From contig OX463829.1 of assembly GCA_949825045.1 (NCBI GenBank), positions 1,426,001-1,490,000 of the forward strand: 64,000 nucleotides of DNA, in the 5' to 3' direction. Positions 1-11,117 of this stretch are shown one piece after another (positions within the stretch are counted from its first letter, which is position 1; every line of letters begins with the position of its first letter). Under the pieces are notes generated by a model, which saw nothing but the letters and a program-made list of their open reading frames with translations, made no database searches and had not been told where the DNA came from. This stretch comes from Argyresthia goedartella (lineage: Eukaryota; Arthropoda; Insecta; Lepidoptera; Argyresthiidae). The position numbers and the translations under genes are program-made.

Positions 1-175
1 AATAATGCTGTTACTTAAGTAGTTCACATAAATAATAAATAGCAATGGCCCTAAATGGGACCCTTGCGGTACACCAGACGAAACAACCTTATATTGTGAG
101 CAATATCCGCCTAAGACAACAGCTTGCCATCGATGTTTTACATAGGACTTTAAAGTAACGGAGTCAGTTCCAAAC
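1..175 (-). pseudogene. LINE reverse transcriptase fragment
   Basis: The minus strand of the first 175 bases encodes a piece of a non-LTR retrotransposon reverse transcriptase. The run GVPQGSHLGPLLFIIYVN is visible; it is the conserved block just before the catalytic YADD/FADD box in Jockey/CR1-type LINEs. The catalytic aspartates lie beyond the window edge. The upstream side is lost after about 175, where the sequence turns into AT-rich DNA before the DIRS remnant. It is a truncated, non-functional copy. Confidence 0.72.
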
Positions 176-317
176 GTTTATTGCTAGAGAAACAATGTTC
201 GTCTACCATCATAAATGAATAATAATGTTGCCCACATTACACCTCCACCCTTATTAACCTATATATTTTTATATTAATCTTATACATGCTTTAACAACTT
301 TATATTTGCATATCTTT

Positions 318-416
318 CTAACTCTTAAGAATTGGTACAGAAGCATGGGTAATGCTGTAGCCATTTTTATGGCAATAATCAATCCAAGATCTTATGCATG
401 AATCATACTGTTTATA
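318..416 (-). pseudogene. tyrosine recombinase N-terminal remnant
   Basis: Translation of 416-318 on the minus strand gives a 32-residue run beginning YKQYDSCIRSWIDYC before a TAG stop. The pattern Y-x-x-x-x-x-W-x-x-[FY]-C, helical and tryptophan-centred, resembles the start of the core-binding domain of DIRS tyrosine recombinases. Its position directly downstream of the RNase H block is where that gene should begin. The catalytic R-H-R-Y part is absent; 176-317 shows no continuing frame. The call rests on position plus a short motif. Confidence 0.45.
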
Positions 417-473
417 CGTATTGTCTGTAAGTGAGTATTATATCTACCAAGCTTGTGGATAAACTTCTCTCTA

Positions 474-1790
474 TTAACGCTTGCCGGACAATTTCACGGC
501 AACTAAGGTGAGCGATGCGTGTAGATTGTGCGAGTGTCTGAAAGGAGATTGTAAAAGGTTTCTGTTAGGCTTAAATATTATTGGTTCCGAGACCGACATC
601 TTTTGTAAAAGGGGATACCACGGTTGAGTCGTCCATTTTGGGAAAACTACGGTTCCCTCGGCCTTTTCGTGTAAAATCTTCTGAAGCATTTTAAGAATGA
701 GAGAAAATGGTGGGAAGGCGTAAAAATTTAAATTTGTCCACGGTATTGTAAACGCATCAATTGTCCAAGCGTCTGGTTCATTCTTCCAGGACACAAATTT
801 GGAACATTTGGCATTGCTGCGACTTGCAAACAAATCTACCTCTGGTTTTCCTAAGAAATTAACAATATCTCTGAATGCATAATCGGCCAATTCCCACTCT
901 GTGTCCTGGAATTTTTGCCTTGACAATTGATCGGCCTCAAAATTATTCTTTGTGTTGATATATGATGCAAATATAAACAATCTACGCTCTTCGCACCACT
1001 GCCAGATTTCTCGAGTCACATCATCGAAATGTGGGTACTGTACACTCCCCATTTTATTAATACATGCTATGGCTGTTGTATTGTCTATACGTATTAGAAT
1101 CTCAATGTCATGTAAATTTACAGTGAATGACGTTATCGCAAGCAATGCTGCTTTTAGTTCAAGCACATTGATATGAAGATCCCGTTCATCCTCTCTCCAA
1201 TACCCATATACTTCGTTACTATCATAATAAGCCCCCCACCCCGTTAATGAGGCGTCAGAATAAATTTCTAACTTAAAATTATTAAATCTTAAAATAGAGT
1301 AATCCTGTTTTATATGTTCTATCCACCATAACATGTCTGGTTTGAGATCTTCCGGTATGACAATAATCTGCTTATATGAGGGGTTGTTACATAAACAATG
1401 AAATTTAAAACGTTCAAATTTATTTGTGTATCTCCATGAGTAATCAATTGCGGGGCAAACAGATACTAATAATCCTAAAAACTGTGCGAATTCTCGTAAG
1501 CGGCACTGTCGAATCGCTAAGAACGTATTCAGTAACTTTAGAATTTTTTGTCTCTTTTCAGAGGGTAGTTCTAAAACCATTTTTTCCGAAAACGAAAATG
1601 AAACCCAAATATCTACATATCTCGCAAATATATATCGCATAGAAGGTTGAAGACAGCTCTTTTCGTGATTAATAAGGAAACCCAAACTCTCTAATGTAAT
1701 CTTAATTAAATTAATATTTTTTTGACATTCCAAAATAGAAGATGCGATACAAAATATATCATCAAGGTATATAACAGCTATAACACCCCT
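474..1790 (-). pseudogene. DIRS reverse transcriptase 3' part and RNase H
   Basis: This is a continuation of the upstream RT in another frame. The catalytic box YLDD lies at 1758-1769, just past the homopolymer shift, followed by the thumb region. An RNase H domain follows with YSDASLTGWGAY, a glutamate in NVLELKAALL, and IRIDNTTAIA. The C-terminal block (PEVDLFASRSNAKC ... TTQPWYPLLQKM) is characteristic of DIRS-order elements, where it links RNase H to the recombinase. The frame ends at 474. Catalytic residues are visible, so the lesion is the single upstream shift rather than broad decay. Confidence 0.75.
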
Positions 1791-3463
1791 TTTTTTTGAG
1801 AAATTCCATCACTGGTTTGAGTAGTTTGGTAAAGACAAACGGTGCAGTTGACAATCCAAATGGTAGGCAGTTAAATCCAAAAAGCTTTCCATTCAATCTG
1901 AATCTCAAAATTTTTTTATGTGAGGAGTGGATCGGTACTAAGAAGTACGCGTCTTTTAAATCAATAGATGCCATGAAACATTTATGAAAAATCAGCTTTG
2001 TTGCAGTCCGATAGTCCTCAAGCTTGAAATGCAGTGTTCTCACATATTTGTTTAGGCATTTTAGGTTTAAAATGAATCTGTTCTCTCCATTCGGTTTTGG
2101 CACTAAAAATATACTGGAAATAAATTCGTTACAAACGGGGAGACATTCAGAAATAGTGTTTATCTTAAGTAACTTTTTAATGCAACAGTTCATATCAGAA
2201 AACTCTTCCTCAGAACTAGAAATTGTCTGAGGACTATCACTGCGTACTGGAAGGCATATAAAGGGGATTTTATATCCGTTAATCCAAGATAGGATGACAT
2301 TATCATGTGTAATACTTTCCCATTGTTTAAAGAAATAGGACAGCCGTCCTGCGTACTCTACCTCCGTTATCTCCGACGGTACGGCGGAGGTGGTGGCGGC
2401 GGGCGGCGGTCTGTAGCCACGAGCTCCTGATGGCGGCGGCGGCGGCGGCCTGTGGCCACGAGCCGGTGGCGGCGGCGGCGGTCGCGGCAGCTGGTGTGGA
2501 CGCGCATTAAACTGTGGTCTCCCCATCTCGGGACGGACTGTCGCCGCTGTTCCTGGTCTCCGATACGGGGTTCTCGAGTTTAAATTATTATCCCTTGGGT
2601 AGTTGGGTCTGTTTTGGATTGGTTGTAAGATATTAGCAGAACGATGTATGTTTTGAGCTGTTCGCAGTCTGTCTGTTAAATTCTCACCAAAAAGGAATTT
2701 TCCTGGTGTGGTTTCAATGAGCTGTTCCTTCATTTGGGAATTGATAGATGAAATTATAAAACTTCGTCTAGTGGGTGTCTCGCTATGGAACAGTTCACAA
2801 AGTAGCCTGCAGGCATCACTTGTCGTCTTGATTATTGGTTCCCGAGCCATAAGTGACTCATCCATGAGCAAGGTATCCAGCGACCTGCTGAGAACTGCGA
2901 GAGTTACTCCTATTTGTTTCTGGCGCTGTTGGAGCGCGTAGTCTCTTTTTACCGGGGCTGGTGTAGCGGCCAGTGCCGAAATGACTTCCGCATTCAATGT
3001 CGGTGGTACCAATTTATCAAGATTGTTTGGAATTTTGTATTCATCAGTGATCTTGTTCTTATCCTTTAACCCCTTTGTAATAATTTTGTGCCATCTAAGG
3101 GCGATGTCCTTATGTACAGGTGGCCCCATTTCTAGATCAGTTGCTGGGGCATCGCCCAAAAGTGACAATATTGTATCATTTAGGGGCAAATCCGGGGAGG
3201 AGAGGACTGTAGTGTCATCTGGAACTACCGGCGGTGTTATAACAGCGACTGCGTCAGCAGAGGCGGAGACAGAGGGCTGGGCGGCAGAGGCGGTACTCGA
3301 GGTAGGTATGTCAGTGACGGCTATCGCGGCTGGGGCCGGTGGGATTGCTGAGGCAATAGCCTGTGTCTGGTCCCAGATATCATTGGGCCGCTGTTGTTGG
3401 AAGTTCTCATAGTTACACTCATCTTCCCAGTCATAACATGCGGGACTTGCCGTGTACTTGCTT
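1762..3463 (-). pseudogene. DIRS Gag plus reverse transcriptase, 5' part
   Basis: The frame is open on the minus strand from 3463 to the stop at 1762, with no ATG near its upstream end, which fits a spliced or joined start. The first third looks like Gag: an acidic N-terminus, an alpha-helical middle, then a long proline/glycine/arginine-rich linker around 2350-2500 containing PPPPPP runs. The RT domain starts near 2345 with AGRLSYFFKQW and includes NGENRFILNLKCLNKYV and the first catalytic aspartate in MASIDLKDAYF. The frame ends just before the second catalytic box because of a shift in an A8G4 homopolymer at about 1787-1798. It would act in copying element RNA if intact. Confidence 0.75.
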
Positions 3464-3652
3464 CTGGTTTCAGTGAGATAATAAAAAAAATAAAAAACTG
3501 GTAAGTGTCAGAGGTAGTCCCGATGACATCTCGCAACACATTTACTTATAACAACAGATATAACCCCGCTGGTTTCTCGCATCGTAAAATCAATGAAAAC
3601 TGAAAGCTCAGTCTTTTTGTTCAGTGGGCCAAGAGAAAATATCTACCTGTTT

Positions 3653-3817
3653 TTACAGAAATAGTACCTTACCTCCATTTTTGTCACTATGGCTGGCAGA
3701 ATCAGTGGATGTTATATTACGGCGAAGCCGACGTTTTTTGGCCAAACGACCCTCGTATTCAAGTATCTTCCTACGCATCCTATCGTCACTCGACTCGTGT
3801 TTCCTTTTTCTTCCCAT
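3653..3817 (-). CDS. short basic ORF, likely first exon or start of DIRS Gag
   Basis: A 54-codon minus-strand frame begins with ATG at 3817 and encodes a lysine/arginine-rich peptide starting MGRKRKHESSDD. Basic, serine/aspartate-rich starts of this kind are common at the beginning of DIRS-type Gag proteins. The frame holds a good 5' splice site, GGAG/GTAAGG, with the intron starting at 3672. About 208 nt downstream there is a pyrimidine-rich tract followed by CAG ending at 3464, where the next open Gag frame begins. A spliced Gag is therefore plausible. However, the two exons as read are one base out of phase, so either an indel has occurred or another junction is used. Confidence 0.5.
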   Translation of the reverse strand: MGRKRKHESSDDRMRRKILEYEGRLAKKRRLRRNITSTDSASHSDKNGGKVLFL

Positions 3818-4041
3818 TTTTGACACAATTTAGCACAATACGATGAAAATAAAATATTGGTTGGATTTGAAACGTGCGGAGGCATGAGCACGGAAAAACA
3901 CAATGATATCCGCTAGAGGGCGCTCGGCGGTGTTGCCTGTAGAAAAGTGTGGACAGGTTATTTGTTTCGATATATTATCATCGATTCTTTAAACTCTAAA
4001 TACCTTGTGAAGGCTAAGCTTGGATTTACATCTAAAACATG
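3818..4041. other. AT-rich spacer between DIRS and LINE F copy 1
   Basis: There is no coding frame that I can support. It may hold the DIRS 5' terminal repeat and the degraded 3' part of LINE F copy 1. I could not find matching terminal repeats within the window. Confidence 0.4.
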
Positions 4042-4739
4042 TTAAATAAATCGCGTTGAATAAAGCTGTGAAGCATAATTAACAGATACGCTAACAACGG
4101 AGGGTAACGCGGCTTCGGTAACCACACAATGATCCAACCAGCGCTTGCACCCGTGTGCCTCGCTCACATAGGTGTATGTATTAGAGTCTATACCTAGCTT
4201 CGCTATGTCCGCACACACCCAGTGTTGCTCCGTACAAAATTCCAATAGTTCGTCACAAAACGGTTGATGCGGATGCGCATTAAAGTCGCCTAATAAGTAT
4301 ATAGACCGATTGAACGTCGTTATCACATATTATTACGTGTATAGTACTTACACACTCGGTGAACCCAGGTAGATGCTTAGAACAATCCGTAGGCATGTAA
4401 ACACAAAATATCAGGACCGGTTTATCGGTTGTCACTATTTTAATAGCACTAATGTGAGGATTGTTACACTGCACCACAGATACCGACGGAAAAGCACTTT
4501 TCCTCCACAGTAGTGCCGTGCCACCGTGAGCACGACCGCGTAGCATTTCCCTAGATGTATCCACGGCCGATGTTCCCGTACAGGCGAAGTCCTGACTGAT
4601 GCTGCTGAGGTATGGAAGATCGTGCGGCAGTAGCCACGTGTCCTACAGTGCTAGCAAATCAGATGTTTCACACAACTTTCTTATGTCCTCAATCGAACGT
4701 TGCATATTTTTACAGTTGAAACTCACCAGTGAGTAGGTA
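4042..4739 (-). pseudogene. LINE F copy 1 ORF2, endonuclease fragment
   Basis: Minus-strand APE-type endonuclease of a non-LTR retrotransposon. It starts near 4739 with LVSFNCKNMQRSIEDIRKLC, the usual entry of these domains. The later motif LLGDFNAHPHQPFCDELL contains the catalytic DFN, and DAHGCKRWLDHCVV is near its C-terminus. An in-frame stop at about 4643 and a frame change around 4280-4326 break it. The reverse transcriptase is missing downstream. The same family reappears at 57934-60840, where the motifs AHPHELFCGELLDFC and ISDAHGCRR align closely. Confidence 0.8.
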
Positions 4740-4760
4740 TTTATATCACTATTGGTTTTA

Positions 4761-6027
4761 TTATTCATTAGGCGTTAGGGTTTGCGTAATAGCGCCGTTC
4801 CTTGAGATCTTTTTCACCTCGTCACCCGAAGCAGGCTGGCTGCTAGGTTTCTTAAAGCGAATACATTTCCTAAACGTGATGCCGTCAGGCCACATGTACT
4901 CGTCATCCAGGAACAACGGTACTTTGTGCTTTGGTACAAGGACTTTATAGGCATTATATGTCTTTTCCTTTTTCATTTTTATTTTATGTATATTCTGTGG
5001 TTTGATGACAAGTTGCGTTTTTCGATGTATATACTCCGATACATCCACTACCGTTGCCTCCTTGACAACATTCGTAATAAACAGTGGCGTGTATAACTCC
5101 GCCGCTCTAAACTTGTCATTCTCATCGGTTTTGGCCTTGCCTATCTTACCCGAAAACCTTGACTTACGCCGTTGAACTACCGTCCAATCAGCGCCACCCT
5201 CTTTAAGGACATCTGCCATCGTAGGTATCCTCTGTGGTTGGTGGATAAGTTCTTCCCGGGGCGCCGTATTATGCGCGTCGTCAATCTGAGTTGAGACTGT
5301 AGTGGCTAGATTATCAGATGTTTGTTGTCTTGCGGGCGGCTCCTGCCGTCCGGTAGGTGAGAGGCACGACATGTTTGCTCTCTCGTGCACGATCGGCTCA
5401 GGTGGGCTGCTGTTCGCTCGCACTCCGCTGCTGTTGCTAAGCAAATTTCCACCGGCGGCGGCGAGCGAAAGATGGGGTAGGCCGAAAGGCCCGCTGTCGA
5501 TGTCGCAATAAACACCTCCGCCGCGTTTCTTGTTAATATTTGGATTAATCATACTCCACATTGACAATTGAAGTTAGCTGAAGATTTTTTAAGTCATTCC
5601 TCAGTTCATCCACTTGTGCCGTCGTAGCTGAGCACTCTTTCAGGGATTTCAATTCATTTTTCAGCACTATAATGTCCTTTAAAAGACTGGTCGCATCCAG
5701 ATGGTCAAATGTGATAGGGGGAAGCTATGTAACTCCCGAGCCACAAAAACCGGGATGATGTCAGCTTCTGTATTATTGAAAAGACCGATCATATCCTCCA
5801 GGTCACGGTTTTCTTTACCGTATTTTTTGCGGGTAATCCTCCGTTTCGATGTTGGAATCGACTCGAACAACAGAGATCGCCTCACTGATGTCTTCGGGTG
5901 AAAATGCTGTTGCACATATCCTGATAAGAGTCGCATTGTCCATCACTTCCATTTTATTTTGCATAAAAGACAATAACTCGTTGATAACGATGTTGCACGA
6001 GGCACATTTTACCACTGTCGTGGACAT
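4761..6027 (-). pseudogene. LINE F copy 1 ORF1 (nucleic-acid-binding protein)
   Basis: ORF1 starts at ATG 6027 with MSTTVVKCASCNIVINELL, a CxxC-bearing N-terminus of the zinc-binding type seen in many CR1/Jockey ORF1 proteins. A frame change near 5815-5870 leads to a coiled-coil segment (about 5570-5690; LLKDIIVLKNELKSL). The C-terminal half is at 4761-5567 and includes WTVVQRRKSRFSGKIGKA and KHKVPLFLDDEYMWPDG. The last block recurs at 60629-60820, tying the two copies to one family. The protein would coat the element's RNA. ORF2 follows after about 20 nt. It is broken by at least one frameshift. Confidence 0.72.
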
Positions 6028-6074
6028 TTTCTCGCCAGTGCGCACGCACAAAAACATGTACACACTCGCTCAGG

Positions 6075-6356
6075 CGTCGAGCGGAACTCGATTAAGGATA
6101 TCCTGAGATACAATGCCTTTAGGTACAGGAGTTATCCAGGCTCTCTTCCAAATATTGGGCACACACCCATTATTTATAGACATGAGATAAATTAAATCAA
6201 GCGGTAAAGATAATGCAGAAGAACACTCCCTAATCATCAAAGGGTGTACCCCGCGCCCTTATTGACATTGGCAGATTTGAGATGTTTCAATACATTATTA
6301 TATGTTATCTCAATAGTGCTTATATCCAGTACAGCATCATTAGGAGGCAGGAGGTC
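6075..6356 (-). pseudogene. LINE I, reverse transcriptase start (downstream piece)
   Basis: The minus strand reads NDAVLDISTIEITYNNVLKH, then IWKRAWITPVPKG, the finger region of a LINE reverse transcriptase. It contains one frame change near 6255. The 5' edge at 6356 joins in phase with 9061, across the inserted LINE H, so this is the continuation of the LINE I fragment there. It stops at about 6075, where LINE F copy 1 begins. Confidence 0.7.
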
Positions 6357-9060
6357 AAATCAAATCAAATCAAATCAAAACTTTATTGCACCATAATGTA
6401 TAAATTAGGTCTAAAAATTTAATAACAGTCTCTATTATGGACCCTTTTCGGGTAATGCAAAAACACTTATCAAATGGAATGTATTAAATCTTAACTAATA
6501 ACAATTATTTAAGCACTTATAGCTATTTCTAGGTTTACAATTTAGTGAAGGTAATCCTCAATTGTGTATGGACACATATTAATAAGGTATTGTTTAAGCC
6601 TTTTAGTGAATAGTGGCTGGTTTTCTATATTTTTTATATCAATAGGTAATTTGTTAAAGAGTCTAATTGCCATGTAGTACGGGCTACAGTTGAGCATTTT
6701 TATTCGGGATTGTGGTAGATTTAATCTTTCTTTATGTCTTGTATTAAAATTATGTGTGTCTTTTACTTGGGGAAATATTCGGTGGTTATTAAATACGAAT
6801 AAACATGTATCGAATATATACATGGCAGGAAGTGTCATTAATTCATATTTTTTGAAGTAGGGTTTACAGCTTTGTTTGTTGTTAATTTTTGCAAGTATTC
6901 TGACCATTTTCTTTTGAATTATAAATATTTGTTTTGCATGCACACTGTTCCCCCATAGCATTATTCCATACTTCAACCAGGAGTATGCGTAGGCATAGTG
7001 TGCTGTTAATGCAGTTTCAGTATTTGTGCTTTGTTTTAAGTGGAATAGAGCGTAAATAAATTTGGATAATTTGGCTTTTACGTGGTTTACGTGGTCTTTC
7101 CAATTTAGGTTTGCATCGATTTGTATGCCTAATAAGTTAAATGTGTTTACTTGTTCTATAATTTTATTTTCAAATTTTATTGCAATCTTTAATGGTGGTT
7201 TATTAAGTGGTCTAAATTCTATTATTTTAGTTTTTTTGAAGTTGATTTCTAGGTTATGATCACGAAGCCAATTTGATACTAGCGAAATTGTATTTACCAT
7301 TTCATTTGTTGGGTCTGATTTTTTATCTAACTTCATGAGTATTGATACATCATCTGCAAATAATACAGGTTGAGTAATATTGCTATTGAGCACCTTTGGC
7401 AAGTCATTTATGTAGATAAGGAAGAGCACACATCCTAGTACACTTCCTTGGGGTATTGAATTATTTTGCTGTTTTTCGTCGGATCATAGGAGTTCTATGT
7501 TATTTTTTTCTTTATTTAGGTATTCTATTTGCACAATTTGTTTTCTGTTTTGTAGGTAAGATTGAAACCATTGGTGTGCTTGTCCTCGTATGCCAGAATT
7601 ATAGATTTTTTCCAGTAAGATTTTGTACAATACTTTGTCATACGCTTTTGTCATATCTAGGAGAAGGCCTAGGGCGTATTTTTTATCGCTTATGTGTTGT
7701 AGTGCCATTTGTATATATTTGTAAACAGCAAGAGTTGTGGATCTATGTTTTCGAAACCCGTGTTGGCTCTCATCGAGGATGTTATTTTTTTCTAAGAAAT
7801 TATACAATCTATTGCACATTGCTTTTTCGTAAATTTTGGAAAAACTAGGTAACAGGGCTATTGGTCTGTAGTTGCTAGAGGTCATTTTATCATCTTTTTA
7901 TGAAGTGGTTTAACTAGGGAAATTTTTAATTGATCTGGAAATATTCCTTCTTCGAAGCTTTGGTTTATTAGAGTTGCTAGTGGTGCGCATAGTTCTTCTG
8001 CGCATTGTTTAATCAAAATTGGGGGTATCTCATCTATACTATGACTGTGTTTGTTTTTAATTGTCTTTATTATGTTTAGGATTTCTTTACTGTCAACTGG
8101 ACAAAGGTACATTGAGGAAGATGGGGGATTTATTACTGGACGCCCTTGGGCAATGTTATTTTGTCCAATTTCACCTATCGATAAAAAATATTCGTTAAAT
8201 TTATTAGCTATTTTATTAGGACATTTCTCAATTTCATTGTTTATATTTAAGTTTATATTTTTTACCTTGGTATTGTTTGTTTTACCAGTTTTATTTTTTA
8301 TTATTTTCCACATAGTTACAGTTTTATTGTCCGATTTTGCCATTTGTCTGATATAGTCTAATCTTTTTGACAACTTCACACTGCGTTTTAAGATATTACT
8401 ATATGTTTTGTAATATGTCTTTAATACTTTGCTATTGGTTTCATTTAAAATAATCCGAAGTATTCTCTTGTGCATGCACGCTTTTTTAAACCTGTTGTTA
8501 ACCATCCTTTTTTCTGTACATTTTTTATTTTTATTACTTGTTTTGGAATATGATTGTCTAAATGTTTGGATATTATTGTATGAAATAGCTCATATCTTAG
8601 ATTTGCGTTTTTGGTGTTGTGGAAAATTGTGTCCCAGTTTATTTCTTGTAAGGATTTTTAAATGCTTGAATTTTACTATTTGAGAATATTCTCCTTTCAG
8701 TGTATAGGGTTTTATTTTTCTGGTCTTTAATATTTATATTTGCGTTTACTGATTTATGATCGGACAGGCCATGATCCTCTACGTAGCACTTTTTTATGAG
8801 CGGTTTGTAATTTGTGAATAATAGGTCAATGCAAGTTGAGCTTGTAGGTGTAACACGTGTTGGTTCATTTATTAATTGTGTTAGATTAAAGGAGCGCATT
8901 GTGTTTAAGAGCTCTTGACTTTGTTTGTTTTTAATATCTAGTATATCTATGTTAAAGTCTCCCCCTATTATCACATGTTTGCTTTTTTCCTTATTGTTTA
9001 AGTGGGAGAGAATTCTCCGTATTTGTTCATAAAATATTTCTATTTGACGATCTAATCTAT
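6357..9060 (-). mobile_element. LINE H, 5'-truncated non-LTR retrotransposon
   Basis: Minus-strand LINE of about 2.7 kb. The 3' end is marked by a (TTTGA)n tail (TCAAA repeats at 6355-6380 on the plus strand) and a short 3' UTR (6381-6541). The 5' end is truncated inside the endonuclease at 9060. It sits inside another LINE: the flanking trinucleotide GTC is repeated at 6354-6356 and 9061-9063, and removing the insert restores the reading phase of the host LINE. A Jockey/CR1-group assignment follows from the APE endonuclease plus the RT motif set. Confidence 0.82.
6542..9057 (-). pseudogene. LINE H ORF2 (endonuclease-reverse transcriptase), broken
   Basis: Order on the minus strand: the endonuclease C-terminal half (9057-8639) with IIGGDFNIDIL and LSDHKSVNANI, where the catalytic D and H are present; a helical linker (8505-8000); then RT. 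RT shows NYRPIALLPSFSKIYEK, LLLDMTKAYDKV (first aspartate), a GSVLG box and FADDVSIL (catalytic pair). The C-terminal domain extends to the stop at 6542. Lesions: a 1-nt shift in an A-run near 7895, an in-frame TGA at 7484-7486, and a frame break between 8505 and 8639. It would nick the target and prime reverse transcription if intact. Confidence 0.8.
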
Positions 9061-10055
9061 GTCACCAACATCAGCAACCGGGTTCGAGCTGGTTTCAAAA
9101 ACTGAGTGAAAGTGTTAATTAAATAAGTTACATATCTCGTCCCCGTCGCATGAAGAAATTCCATTGTAATGCATGATCTTTGGCAGCCCTGAACTTAATA
9201 GAATTGATTTTACAAATGACCAGAAATATTTAGGATGTGTATTTATTTTATTTCTGAGTACTCTATGTAGTTATTGTAACTGTCTGATGCAATTTTTATA
9301 GCCCGTTTACGTAATACTTTAAAACTCTCCTGATCTAAGGGATTTTCATACAACTTCCACTATTTATGATACTTTTTCTTTTCGTTAAGTAATTTAATTA
9401 AGGGTTTATGGTACCAAGCTGGAAAGGATGCAGAAGAATTCAACCTAAGACGAGGAATAAATTAAAACATTAAATCATTTAGTTTATCATAAAACTTCTC
9501 AGTACATGCGTTTGTATCTAAATTAGAGAAAAAGCGAACCCAGTCTATACGTTCTAGTTCCGCATTAATGATATCGTAGTCACCCAACCGGAGGAAGTTA
9601 AAAACTTGTGTGGAAGCGGGCCGCATGCGCAACGATGCGCTGTATGATAATAATTCTAGCTGAAAATAAATAGATTTATGGTGTAAGTCTTCAGGGACAA
9701 GGGGATACTCACAGTTAGCTACCAAACATGTCATATTCATTAAAATGAGATCTAAAATACGGTTATTGATGTTAAAAAGATTGTTACATTGTTTAAAGTT
9801 TAAGAAAGAAAAAAAATCTTGTAACAAATTTTCAGAATGACTACTTCTACTCGGCAATGATAGGACAAAGTCGGTGGAAAGTGCCCACTGAGCATCAGTA
9901 ATATTAAAATCACCTACTAAAACAAAACTTTCATCCGGTCTCTGTGTTATGACGTCACTAGCTTAATCAAAGAATGTCGTAAGTGTATTTAAATAGCAAG
10001 GACCGAACGACGGTTTATTGGAAAATAATCTTCTATTTAATGCAATCCTAATGAG
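9061..10055 (-). pseudogene. LINE I ORF2, endonuclease and linker (upstream piece)
   Basis: Minus-strand LINE ORF2 fragment. The endonuclease motif ESFVLVGDFNITDAQW lies at about 9880-9930, followed by a 131-codon open stretch (9857-9462; SFLNFKQCNNLFNINNRILD) and the pre-RT linker (9460-9061; WYHKPLIKLLNEKKKYHK, then ISSCDGDEICNLFN). Scattered stops show age. The N-terminal part of the endonuclease fades out at about 10055. Its downstream part lies at 6356-6075, on the other side of LINE H. Confidence 0.72.
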
Positions 10056-10498
10056 TTCACGACAAAATGAGTATTTGTTGACCTACTTAGACATAAATTC
10101 CTGCTAAAGATATCTCTTTTCGTATAATTCTGTACAGAATACCGCAGTTGAAAAAAGTATATAAATTGAAATAAATCGCAACACGATTCCCCACAGAGCT
10201 CACAAAAAATGGAAAAACATTTATAAAATTGAAACATATTCAGGCAAGCCTCCTCCGATAGGAAACATTGTAACAGCTACTGTGTATTTGTTCTATAACA
10301 ACCTTTTTAAAGCTTGTTATAAGGGAGCGGGTCGGATTTCAGGCCGCCAGCTTGGTAGGTATTATCATGGCAGTTTGATGTCCGGCACGGCAGCTGTGCA
10401 AGTTTGCTCAGTGTCACTTGCCTCGGGAAGGTTCGTCGGGCTTGGCACCATAATAATTCAGTGATCTAACGAAGTATTAGAAGAATTATTTATTAACT
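10056..10498. other. unassigned sequence left of BEL-1 copy 1
   Basis: I see no coding frame or repeat that I recognise here. Its last five bases, CCTAC (10499-10503), are the left target-site duplication of the neighbouring BEL element. Confidence 0.4.
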
Positions 10499-10503
10499 CC
10501 TAC

Positions 10504-11086
10504 TGTTTAATTTCCCACGCCTCCCGAACGGCGTGGAATCCTGAGGGAGATGTGCCTTTGGCCACACGTGAGAGAAAAGAATTGATGAAATTGTTTTTAC
10601 CTTGTCACCGTAGACAGGAGATCGAAGGCTCGATTCGAGACGGGAATTCGGGAAAGGGGCACAGTTTAGGATAGAATCACTATCGTTGCTGCCCGACGCT
10701 GTTCGCCGGCGTGCTGCTGCCGACACGTGGAGTCGCCGCTACCGATACGACGAGTTGGAGACCGTACAACTTCAACCTTCACCACGAATCACTTGACCGC
10801 TGACGCGAATCTACTTATTTCCCGACGATGCAGATTTACACTCTGACCAGGCCCGATGCCTGTATGATAATTGGTACACCGACATACCATCAATGCCACG
10901 GGGCCCGAGCCGCCATGTTATTCTCCCGATGAGACAAGACCAAGAGTAAAAATAACCTCTAATTTTACATCTCGTTCCGGTACGAGTGACAGCTGCTAGT
11001 CCGTTTTCGCTAGTGATGTCTCGATTACTCGCGATCGATTCGCGCAACAAAAAACCGGTGCGTTTCCGACGCATAAATATTAAACA
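10504..11086 (-). repeat. BEL-1 copy 1, 3' LTR
   Basis: 583-bp terminal repeat, plus-strand ends TGTTTAAT...TTAAACA. It is preceded by CCTAC. It contains a CCACGCC/GGCGTGG inverted repeat near its left end. No recognisable TATA box was assigned. Confidence 0.93.
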
Positions 11087-11117
11087 GTCACCCGCCCGGA
11101 CAGGCCCGAACCTGTCC

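Larger units (their letters stand above)
318..3817 (-). mobile_element. DIRS-like tyrosine-recombinase retrotransposon, degraded
   Basis: Minus-strand element with a basic Gag start (3817-3653), a long Gag plus reverse transcriptase frame (3463-1762), RT/RNase H (1790-474) and a short remnant resembling a tyrosine recombinase (416-318). This order, the RT entry block GRLSYFFKQW and the RNase H tail with WTTQPWYP are typical of the DIRS/PAT/Ngaro order. No DDE integrase or aspartic protease is seen, which argues against Gypsy, BEL or Copia. The terminal repeats could not be located, so the true ends are unknown; 3818-4041 may hold 5' non-coding sequence. The element is broken by a frameshift in RT and by loss of most of the recombinase. 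Confidence 0.72.

Noticed and set aside
474..3463. Gypsy or Copia Pol
   Set aside because: There is no DSG protease or DDE integrase. The RT entry block, the RNase H tail and the recombinase-like start fit the DIRS order.
6355..6380. Short-repeat array as a CRISPR or microsatellite locus
   Set aside because: The TCAAA units directly follow a LINE 3' UTR and are explained as its tail. No spacers exist anywhere in the window, so there is no CRISPR.
7456..7848. 130-codon plus-strand frame antisense to LINE H RT
   Set aside because: A shadow of the RT coding strand; Phe/Cys/Val-rich composition mirrors the Lys/Asn/Gln-rich sense strand.
10282..10464. 60-codon plus-strand frame
   Set aside because: Short, no motif and no neighbouring gene; consistent with chance.
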